Part shown: piece by piece, positions 1 through 4,499 of the stretch
Layout of the letters: each line of letters opens with the position of its first letter
How positions within the stretch are numbered: position 1 is the first letter of the stretch
Assembly: GCA_002159155.1 (NCBI GenBank)
Contig: LZRQ01000218.1
Location: 1 to 5,183, forward strand
DNA length: 5,183 bases
From: Firmicutes bacterium ZCTH02-B6
Lineage (GTDB): Bacteria; Bacillota; Limnochordia; Limnochordales; ZCTH02-B6
Direction: 5' to 3'
Translations under genes and position numbers: made by a program
Notes under the pieces: generated by a model
The model's database searches: none
What the model was told of the DNA's origin: nothing
What the model saw: the letters and a program-made list of their open reading frames with translations, nothing else

Positions 1-1
1 G

Positions 2-85
2 GCCCAGACGATGAAGGAGTCGGTGCAGCAGCTGACCGACCTGGCCAACGAGCTATCCGAGCTGGTTGGACGGTTCAAAGTTTAG
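2..85 (+). CDS. Methyl-accepting chemotaxis protein, C-terminal end only (partial)
   Basis: Only the last 27 codons and a TAG stop (83-85) are in the window; the gene enters from the left edge. The translated tail includes QTMKESVQQLTDLANEL and ends LSELVGRFKV. This is the classic end of the cytoplasmic signalling helix of methyl-accepting chemotaxis proteins: heptad-like Leu/Ala spacing and a terminal 'L..LV.RFKV'. Such proteins relay ligand sensing to the CheA kinase through CheW. Nothing can be said about the sensor domain, membrane segments or ligand, because they lie outside. The gene converges on the PIN-domain gene, and the two stop codons overlap (82-84 and 83-85), so no terminator lies between them. 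Family assignment from 27 residues is a recognition call, but the motif is distinctive. Confidence 0.8.
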   Translation, partial: AQTMKESVQQLTDLANELSELVGRFKV

Positions 86-492
86 GGCAGGCGGTAAAGC
101 GACACAACGTTGATTTCGCGCAACCGACAGAGCGGCTTTATGGGCTTTTCGAGCGTAACCAACTCATCGACACGGGCGACATGCGCAGCCGCCGCATGTA
201 GAGCGTCCATCGAGCCCAGGCCGTATTTGCAGGCAAACTCGAACGCCAATTGAACTAGCTCATAGGACGCGTCGATGTTCTCCGCGGCATCCAAAACGGA
301 GGCCATGAAACGAACTTCTTCCTCTCGTTTGAAGAACGACGGTTTCGGCAGCACTTCAAGCCGGACAAATTCACTCACAGCCAGTGTACGCCGAGGATCA
401 TCGAGAACCGCCAAGCATGAACTAGCCCACGGCTCCGAAGCACGAAACGCTGCCAGCAAGACGTTCGAGTCAACGTACGTCCTCGTTGTCAT
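82..492 (-). CDS. PIN-domain ribonuclease, VapC-like toxin
   Basis: The product has 136 residues, the normal size for a single-domain VapC-type PIN protein. PIN proteins are Mg2+/Mn2+-dependent RNases, usually the toxin of a type II toxin-antitoxin pair. Expected acidic residues are visible: D8 in TYVDSN near the N-terminus, E46 in SEFVRLEVLPK, and D96 in GSMDALHAAAA. The usual fourth acid, in 'DELVT-D-K', reads DELVTLEKP here, so E115 stands in for Asp. ATG at 490-492 was chosen because PIN homology starts there and GGAGA (501-505) lies 8 nt upstream. The same frame stays open upstream to an ATG at 688-690, but that stretch resembles another family and is listed separately. The stop (82-84) overlaps the stop of the convergent chemotaxis gene. 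No intact antitoxin precedes it. An alternative is a stand-alone 202-residue fusion. The PIN call is strong; toxicity is inferred. Confidence 0.85.
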   Translation of the reverse strand: MTTRTYVDSNVLLAAFRASEPWASSCLAVLDDPRRTLAVSEFVRLEVLPKPSFFKREEEVRFMASVLDAAENIDASYELVQLAFEFACKYGLGSMDALHAAAAHVARVDELVTLEKPIKPLCRLREINVVSLYRLP

Positions 493-544
493 GAAAACGC
501 TCTCCGCGATCTCTCCTAACTGCCGCCAGGATAGAGTCCGCGTC
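470..544 (-). pseudogene. Possible out-of-frame tail of a lost antitoxin
   Basis: In a frame different from both the TIGR04255 scrap and the PIN gene, positions 544-470 read DADSILAAVRRDRGE followed by RFHDNEDVR and a TGA stop (470-472). The charged helix followed by an acidic end, running past the PIN start by about 20 nt, is how many VapB-type antitoxin genes overlap their toxin. No start codon or DNA-binding domain precedes it in this frame; upstream the frame runs under the TIGR04255 scrap. It is best read as the 3' end of an antitoxin whose front was lost in the same deletion. The resemblance is generic, so this is a low-confidence inference. Confidence 0.3.
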
Positions 545-690
545 CAGCGCGGATATTTCGCTCCGAGCTCTTTGTACACCAAACCTGGTAGGACATCCCC
601 AACGGACCGGACTCGGCTCTCGAACCGCAGCTCCCAAATGGCTTCAATGATAGGCTCTTTGGCGAGCCGCGTTGGCATCCTTTCGCTCAT
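493..690 (-). pseudogene. Remnant of a TIGR04255-type gene fused in frame to the PIN gene
   Basis: Translation from ATG 688-690 gives MSERMPTRLAKEPIIEAIWE and continues LRFE...VGDVLPGLVYKELGAKYP. This matches my memory of the start of the sporadically distributed TIGR04255 family ('PIVEA.wElRF...DLLPGLLy..L...yP'). Those proteins are normally around 250 residues, so only about the first 50 remain. Similarity stops near position 545, and the frame then runs without a stop into the PIN gene. A weak ribosome site (GAGG, 7 nt before the ATG) is still present. The rest of the TIGR04255 gene was probably deleted, joining its 5' end to the antitoxin-PIN region. The frame is formally open, so a 202-residue chimeric protein could be made. 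The function of TIGR04255 proteins is unknown. Moderately confident about the family, less so about the deletion history. Confidence 0.55.
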
Positions 691-759
691 ACTGCGACCT
701 CGTCCCGACTCGTGGTTAGAACCCGTTCACGGACCTCATTGCCGACCGCGGCGACCGAG
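691..759. other. Short intergenic region between the operon end and the PIN segment
   Basis: Sixty-nine bases separate the stop of small protein B from the ATG of the TIGR04255 scrap. I see a direct repeat CGACCG-CGG-CGACCG (plus strand, about 744-758) but no hairpin with a T-tract and no clear promoter. There is thus no visible terminator for the glycosyltransferase operon, and read-through into the PIN segment is possible. Confidence 0.4.
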
Positions 760-1101
760 TCACCGTGACGCATTCGACGAAGGATTCTGCGCCTCCACCG
801 TTGAATCGTCCCGCAGCAGCAGTTCCTTCGCCTTGCCCAATTTGAGCTGCAGCTGCACCTCCTTTAGCAGGATCGCGTCCAGTACCCGCCGGGCCGATGC
901 CTGCACCTCCAGCACGGCGTCGAGGCTGGGCGGGGCCTCCTGGCCCAACGTCCCGGAGACGTACTCCAGTTTTTCTGCCTCCGCGTTGACGACGTGGGCC
1001 AGGGCAATTTCCTCCCGGGCGATGGAGGCCAACAGCAGGACAAGGCTCTCCTCCCTCGTCAGCGTGATGGGCGGAAAATCCGGGATGGTGGGCCAGGACA
1101 C
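760..1101 (-). CDS. Small helical PTIP-type protein B (paralog of protein A), unknown function
   Basis: This is a 113-residue soluble protein with no signal peptide or membrane segment. It starts (M)SWPTIPDFPPITLT, followed by a helix LLASIAREEIALAHVVNAEAE (about residues 23-43) and a second helix after the PP at 57-58, with VLDAILLKEVQLQLKLGKAK (73-92). The tail is polar. It aligns along most of its length with the protein encoded at 2648-2977; shared elements are PTIP, SIA.EE.ALAH and AEA.K, then the later LKE/MKE helix. I recall similar 'IA.EE..L.HI.NAEGEK' proteins as uncharacterised genes in spore-forming Bacillota. GTG 1099-1101 was chosen because it puts PTIP at the N-terminus as in the paralog and has a G-rich ribosome site (1111-1115) 9 nt upstream. 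It begins 1 nt after the glycosyltransferase B stop and is the last operon gene. Function unknown; a spore-surface or glycosyltransferase-partner role is inferred from context. Confidence 0.8.
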   Translation of the reverse strand: MSWPTIPDFPPITLTREESLVLLLASIAREEIALAHVVNAEAEKLEYVSGTLGQEAPPSLDAVLEVQASARRVLDAILLKEVQLQLKLGKAKELLLRDDSTVEAQNPSSNASR

Positions 1102-1102
1102 C

Positions 1103-2221
1103 TCACGCTTCCCCCTTCCCTTGACGCAGGGCGGCAAGGCGAGCCGCCGGCGGCTCGAACCCGGGATACTCCTGGACGAGCCGTTCGTAGAGCCTCGCGG
1201 CCGCGTCCGGTTTCCCAAGCGCCTCAAGAGACATGCCAAGCATGTGCGCCGCCATGAAGCTGCCGGTACCCCGGAGAGTCAGATAGCGGGTGTTCTCGCC
1301 GATGCGCAAGCACTCGGTAAACGTCTTGGCCGCTTCCTCAAACTGACCCTGGCCGTATTGAAAGAGGCCCTTATAGTAGTGCAAATCCGGGTAGTCCGGG
1401 TACAGTCGGATGGCCAGCTCGATGCCCTCGAGAGCCCGCTCGGTACTGCCGGTCATCAGCAGCAGTTCGTACTTAAGCTTGTAAGCTAGCGCAGGCGGCA
1501 GCCGGCGCATCTCCAGGAAACGCTTGAGCGACGTCTGCACGTGGTCGTACGCTTGGACATAGTCGCCCCGGCGGTAAGCCTCCACCGCCAGATGGTAATC
1601 GATCCACGGGTCGTAGCCCGGGCGTGCCCGTTCCTTCTCGAGCAGCCGGACATTGCGGGCTGACTTCTCCTGTTGCCGGGCATGGTCCATATAGCCATAG
1701 TGGCGGATGACGGCGCCCTGCAGTGGGTCGGGATCCAGGCGAACGCTCTTGCCGCCCACGTCCAAGTGCTCATGAACGGTCTGCTTGTAGCGCAGCTTGG
1801 CCGCGGTGCGAAGCAGGCGGACGGCGGTATGAACATGCATCTTGAGCTCATCGACGACCGGACCGTAGTAGTTGTGAATCGGCACGAGCACGGCGTCGGC
1901 TGTGCGCGCCTTGGCAGTCCACGACTGGCGCCAGCGGGATTCGTCCACGACCGCCAGCTGCTCATCGGCGTCCAGCCAGAGTATCCACTCCGTGCGCACG
2001 TGCTCCATGGCGAAGTTTCTCGCCACGGCGAAGTCGTCGTTCCACTGGATGCGATAGAGCCGCCGGGTGTACCGGCGTACAACGGCAGGCGTCTCGTCGG
2101 AAGAGCCCGTGTCCACGATCACCATGTCGTCCACGTACGGCGCCGCGCTCTCCAGCGCGTCGGCAACGCTCTCCGCCTCATTTCTCACGATCATGCAGAG
2201 GGTCAGGGACGGCACGCTCAC
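1103..2221 (-). CDS. Glycosyltransferase B: family 2 (GT-A fold) with C-terminal TPR repeats
   Basis: This 372-residue cytosolic enzyme is predicted to transfer a sugar from a nucleotide-sugar donor to a protein or glycan. The N-terminal GT2 domain (about 4-200) shows LCMIVRNEAE at 8-17, IVDTGSSDET at 35-44, WNDDFAVARNF at 60-70, the metal-binding DXD as D84-A-D86 in LWLDADE, and VHEH at 149-152. After residue 200 come TPR-like helix pairs: DYHLAVEAYRRGDYVQAYDH (about 208-227), ERALEGIELAIRLYP plus LHYYKGLFQYGQGQFEEAAK (261-299), and AHMLGMSLEALGKPDAAARL (325-344). This is the GT2-TPR architecture of SunS-type peptide glycosyltransferases. There is no membrane segment. GTG 2219-2221 overlaps the upstream stop by 4 nt (GTGA) and has AGGGGAG (2231-2237) 9 nt before it. 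It is paralogous to glycosyltransferase A in the same operon. Acceptor unknown; the neighbouring collagen-like glycoprotein is a plausible but inferred target. Confidence 0.92.
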   Translation of the reverse strand: MSVPSLTLCMIVRNEAESVADALESAAPYVDDMVIVDTGSSDETPAVVRRYTRRLYRIQWNDDFAVARNFAMEHVRTEWILWLDADEQLAVVDESRWRQSWTAKARTADAVLVPIHNYYGPVVDELKMHVHTAVRLLRTAAKLRYKQTVHEHLDVGGKSVRLDPDPLQGAVIRHYGYMDHARQQEKSARNVRLLEKERARPGYDPWIDYHLAVEAYRRGDYVQAYDHVQTSLKRFLEMRRLPPALAYKLKYELLLMTGSTERALEGIELAIRLYPDYPDLHYYKGLFQYGQGQFEEAAKTFTECLRIGENTRYLTLRGTGSFMAAHMLGMSLEALGKPDAAARLYERLVQEYPGFEPPAARLAALRQGKGEA

Positions 2222-2643
2222 CGGTCAGATCTCCCCTTTCTGCTCCGGCCGCGGCTCCGTTTCTCCTCGCGCTTGTGCTCATGCTTCTTCCCGCGCCGCC
2301 TCGCCGAACGGCTCGGCAGCGCCCGCGTCTCCCCAGCCAATCCGAGGTCCCGAGCGGTCAGGCCCAGTTGCCGGCCGATCTTGGCGTAGAGGTATCTCCG
2401 TTCCCGGGCCGCCGCCTTCATCGTCCGGACCGCTTCATCAAGCTCCCGCCGGTACATCCGCAGCAACCGCCGCGGATATTCGGTACTTGCTTCCTTTAGG
2501 AGCTCCCTGACAGCGCCCGCCAGATTCTTCATCGACTCGGGCAGCGCCGGGACCGCAGGGATCCTCCCACCGCCCGCGGGCCCGGCAGCCGCCCGGACCG
2601 GCGGCGCCAGGGCTGTGCGGACTCCTTCTCGCATCCCCCTCAT
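2218..2643 (-). CDS. Small highly basic protein of unknown function
   Basis: This 141-residue protein belongs to no family I recognise. Three parts are visible. First comes an N-terminal Ala/Gly/Pro-rich stretch (about 8-36, e.g. APPVRAAAGPAGGGRIPAVP). A predicted helical middle follows (about 38-100), very rich in Arg/Glu/Leu (VRELLKEAS, LLRMYRRELDEAVRTMKAAA, LYAKIGRQLGLTARDLGL). The last part is a strongly basic, low-complexity tail (about 112-141, e.g. RSARRRGKKHEHKREEKRSR). Such tails occur in some spore-coat and nucleic-acid-binding proteins; neither role is shown. ATG 2641-2643 was preferred because GAGGAG (2651-2656) lies 7 nt upstream inside the end of the previous gene; a GTG at 2656-2658 is possible but poorly placed. 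It starts 4 nt after small protein A stops, and its TGA overlaps the glycosyltransferase B GTG. The junctions and sites support a real gene. Confidence 0.72.
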   Translation of the reverse strand: MRGMREGVRTALAPPVRAAAGPAGGGRIPAVPALPESMKNLAGAVRELLKEASTEYPRRLLRMYRRELDEAVRTMKAAARERRYLYAKIGRQLGLTARDLGLAGETRALPSRSARRRGKKHEHKREEKRSRGRSRKGRSDR

Positions 2644-2647
2644 CGGC

Positions 2648-2977
2648 CTACTCCTCACGCCAGTGGTATCCGTCGTCTCCCTCGCACACGCAGGCCAGGT
2701 GGGCCACTTCCCGCAGCTTGCGCAGGAGCAGCCATTCTTTCATGGCGATGACGTCGATGAGCTTGAACACTTGGGCCGTAAAGGCGAGGACTTGCGGCAT
2801 CGACGGCTGGAGCGGGAAGTTTTGGTAGCGACCGACGAAAGCCCGGACCTTGTAGGCCTCCGCGTCCATCAGGTGAGCCAGCGCGGTTTCCTCCATGGCG
2901 ATCGACTTGAGCAGGTCGATGATCACCTCCGCGCGGGTCGGCCGGTACGGCTCTTGCGGGATGGTCGGCATGCCCAT
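2648..2977 (-). CDS. Small helical PTIP-type protein A (paralog of protein B), unknown function
   Basis: This 109-residue soluble protein starts MGMPTIPQEPYRPTRAEV, then has a helix DLLKSIAMEETALAHLMDAE (about 21-40). After a linker with Pro at 55, 58 and 61, a second helix carries KLIDVIAMKEWLLLRKLRE (about 72-90). The two helices resemble each other ('IAMEE..L..L' and 'IAMKE..L..L'), suggesting an internally repeated helical unit. The acidic C-terminus contains two Cys (C96, C98) in HLACVCEG, absent from protein B. There is no signal peptide or transmembrane helix. ATG 2975-2977 follows AGGAGGAG (2987-2994) by 9 nt; the gap to the glycosyltransferase A stop is 18 nt. It belongs to the same uncharacterised group as the protein at 760-1101 and, like it, directly follows a GT2-TPR gene. 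Partnership with the preceding glycosyltransferase or a spore-surface role is inferred from position only. Confidence 0.83.
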   Translation of the reverse strand: MGMPTIPQEPYRPTRAEVIIDLLKSIAMEETALAHLMDAEAYKVRAFVGRYQNFPLQPSMPQVLAFTAQVFKLIDVIAMKEWLLLRKLREVAHLACVCEGDDGYHWREE

Positions 2978-2995
2978 CGTAAACCACTCCTCCTC

Positions 2996-4231
2996 TCAAC
3001 TCCCTGGACTTTGCCCGGCGGGCGGAGACACTTCGTCGGAGGGAGGCTCCTCGGCGTTAGGCGACGGTTCCACGCGGGGAGACGCTTCTTCGACACGGAT
3101 GGTCTGCGGGAACCGGGCCTCAGCCTTCTTTTGCAGCTCCTCCCGCTCTTTCTTGGCCAGGGGCTCGAGCAGCGCCCGGTTGCGGGCGATGCGCTCATCG
3201 TTGGGCAAGTACTTGCCGGCGATCTCGTTGTGCAGGTAGGACAAAAAGTACATGCCCAAGCGGTAGTACGTGATGCACAACGCCATGTGCGGCACCCACG
3301 TGGAGTACGCCTTATTTTCAAACATGGGCACCCGATCCGGTTTCACGGTAGGGCTCGCTATGGCCGCTTGGTACCAAAAGACGGCCGTCCGGTAGTCCTC
3401 GCGGCGGAAGAACACGTCAGCAATCCGGCAGCACGCTTCCGCCCTCGGGGCGTCGTACTGCAGCGTCCGTAGGGCTGACTCCAGCTCCCTCTCCGCGTCG
3501 CCCAGCTGTTTAAAGCACTCCGACAGCTTGTTGCAGGCCCCGATGACGTCCTCGACCCATCCTTTGCCCGTGGCGAGAAACCGCTGGTAGTAATCGGCGG
3601 CCTCCACATAACGGCGGTGATCCAGCAGTTCGTTGGCGTAGTAGTACAGGTCGCGCGGGGTAAACTCAGCGCCGCGGGCCAGCATGGCTTCGTAAATGCG
3701 GATATTGCGGTCCGGATCCCGGTCCTGGGCAACCGGGCGATGTTGCACGGCCACTTGGCTATGGATGATGTTGCCGCCGACCTCCAGGTACTCGTGCACC
3801 GCGCCGATCCAGCGGAAACCGCACCGGCGGTTGACCAGACGGTAGCGCCGCAGGGAATGGCTCGGTTTTCCGTCCGGCCCAAGGGACAACTGGTATTCCA
3901 TGGAAACCGCACTCACATCTGGCGTGAGGCTGTCTTTCAGCTCCTGAAACTTGCGCTGGTCCTCTTCACTCAGCACGTCGTCCGCGTCCAGCCAGAAGAT
4001 GAAGTCGCACGTGGCCTGCGCAAACGAAAAGTTGCGGGCCGCGGCGAAATCATCGCACCACGGGAAATCAAAGATGCGGTCGGTGTAGCGGCGGCAAATT
4101 TCCTTGGTGCGGTCGGTGGACCCAGTGTCGACGATGTTGATCTCGTCCACCAGGTGGTGGACGCAGGCAAGGCAGCGGTCAATGACGGCTTCTTCGTCCT
4201 TGACGATCATGCACAAGCTGATGGTCGGCAC
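2996..4231 (-). CDS. Glycosyltransferase A: family 2 (GT-A fold) with TPR-like helices and Pro/Ser/Glu-rich tail
   Basis: This 411-residue soluble enzyme is predicted to transfer a sugar from a nucleotide-sugar to an acceptor. Its GT2 domain (about 2-190) has SLCMIVKDEE at the very N-terminus, IVDTGSTDRT (33-42), WCDDFAAARNF (58-68), the DXD site D82-A-D84 in FWLDADD, and VHEY (145-148). TPR-like helix pairs follow, e.g. DLYYYANELLDHRRYVEAAD (about 194-213), CNKLSECFKQLGDAERELES (233-252) and CRIADVFFRREDYRTAVFWY (268-287). The last 50 residues are a charged helix, then a disordered-looking tail (ASPRVEPSPNAEEPPSDE...). GTG 4229-4231 was chosen: GGGAGG (4241-4246) lies 9 nt before it, whereas the ATG at 4238-4240 directly abuts that site; the ATG would add three residues. 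First gene of the operon, paralogous to glycosyltransferase B and resembling SunS-type GT2-TPR enzymes. The acceptor is inferred only from the adjacent collagen-like gene. Confidence 0.92.
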   Translation of the reverse strand: MPTISLCMIVKDEEAVIDRCLACVHHLVDEINIVDTGSTDRTKEICRRYTDRIFDFPWCDDFAAARNFSFAQATCDFIFWLDADDVLSEEDQRKFQELKDSLTPDVSAVSMEYQLSLGPDGKPSHSLRRYRLVNRRCGFRWIGAVHEYLEVGGNIIHSQVAVQHRPVAQDRDPDRNIRIYEAMLARGAEFTPRDLYYYANELLDHRRYVEAADYYQRFLATGKGWVEDVIGACNKLSECFKQLGDAERELESALRTLQYDAPRAEACCRIADVFFRREDYRTAVFWYQAAIASPTVKPDRVPMFENKAYSTWVPHMALCITYYRLGMYFLSYLHNEIAGKYLPNDERIARNRALLEPLAKKEREELQKKAEARFPQTIRVEEASPRVEPSPNAEEPPSDEVSPPAGQSPGS

Positions 4232-4240
4232 TGCGTTCAT

Positions 4241-4246
4241 CCTCCC
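4241..4246 (-). promoter_or_regulatory. Ribosome binding site that decides the glycosyltransferase A start
   Basis: On the minus strand the sequence is TTTGGGAGG followed at once by ATGAACGCAGTG. A GGGAGG site with zero spacing cannot serve the ATG well. It is 9 nt from the GTG at 4229-4231, the same spacing seen for the other genes of this operon (7-9 nt). The GTG is therefore the more likely start. Confidence 0.6.
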
Positions 4247-4424
4247 AAAGCGTTTCAAGTCTTCATCGACGCAAAGATTTCGCAAGGGCGTACAGCCGCA
4301 TGTCTCCCTTGATGCCACGCATCGTATGCGCGGACTGTGACTGCCGAAATGAGTTTGGAATACTGATTTCGCGGCGCCGAAGGCGCGGCCGTGGCTGGGA
4401 AACTCGACCACTCCAAAGAGAAAC
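4247..4424 (-). promoter_or_regulatory. Leader/promoter region of the glycosyltransferase operon, with a weak sigma-E/K-like -10
   Basis: No convincing gene lies in this interval. The upstream terminator means the operon needs its own promoter here. The only motif I can point to is CATACGAT at 4328-4321 on the minus strand. It differs by one base from the CATACAAT form of the sporulation sigma-E -10 element and partly fits sigma-K (CATAnnnTA). I see no good matching -35 about 14-17 nt upstream. Sporulation-controlled expression would fit the exosporium-type neighbour, but the motif alone is weak. A short hairpin (GCGCC, TTC, GGCGC at 4386-4374) lacks a T-tract and is not a terminator. Confidence 0.3.
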
Positions 4425-4458
4425 GCGCCGAGCCCACCGTGAACGGTGGGCTCGGCGC
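4413..4458 (-). terminator. Rho-independent terminator of the collagen-like gene
   Basis: A perfect 16-bp inverted repeat (4425-4440 and 4443-4458; arm GCGCCGAGCCCACCGT on the plus strand) has a 2-nt centre, realistically a 4-nt loop on a 15-bp stem. In the minus direction it is followed by GTTTCTCTTTGG, a fair T-rich tract, and it lies 41 nt past the collagen-like stop codon. In the plus direction the hairpin is followed by TGGGG and then TTTTT (4464-4468), so it could also stop antisense transcripts, less ideally. It separates the collagen-like gene from the glycosyltransferase operon. Confidence 0.85.
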
Positions 4459-4499
4459 TGGGGTTTTTGCCTGCCGGGTAGGCTAGGCGTTGGTCGGTG

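Noticed and set aside
21..43. Helix EETALAHLMDAE of small protein A as a ferritin-like metal site
   Set aside because: The spacing is E-x4-H rather than the E-x-x-H of ferritin-like proteins, and a second set of ligands is not evident. The coordinates given are residues of the protein encoded at 2648-2977.
275..1489. Long plus-strand open frame (404 codons) opposite the PIN segment, small protein B and glycosyltransferase B
   Set aside because: It crosses several well-supported minus-strand genes; its product is Arg/Ser-rich low-complexity sequence with no recognisable motif, typical of an antisense shadow in GC-rich DNA.
2615..3472. Plus-strand open frame of 285 codons over glycosyltransferase A and small protein A
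   Set aside because: Antisense to two clear genes with ribosome sites; the composition is His/Arg/Leu-rich without domain signals.
4345..4371. Inverted repeat CGAAAT...ATTTCG in the leader as a possible operator
   Set aside because: Only 6 bp per arm with a 15-nt spacer; expected by chance and not tied to a promoter position.
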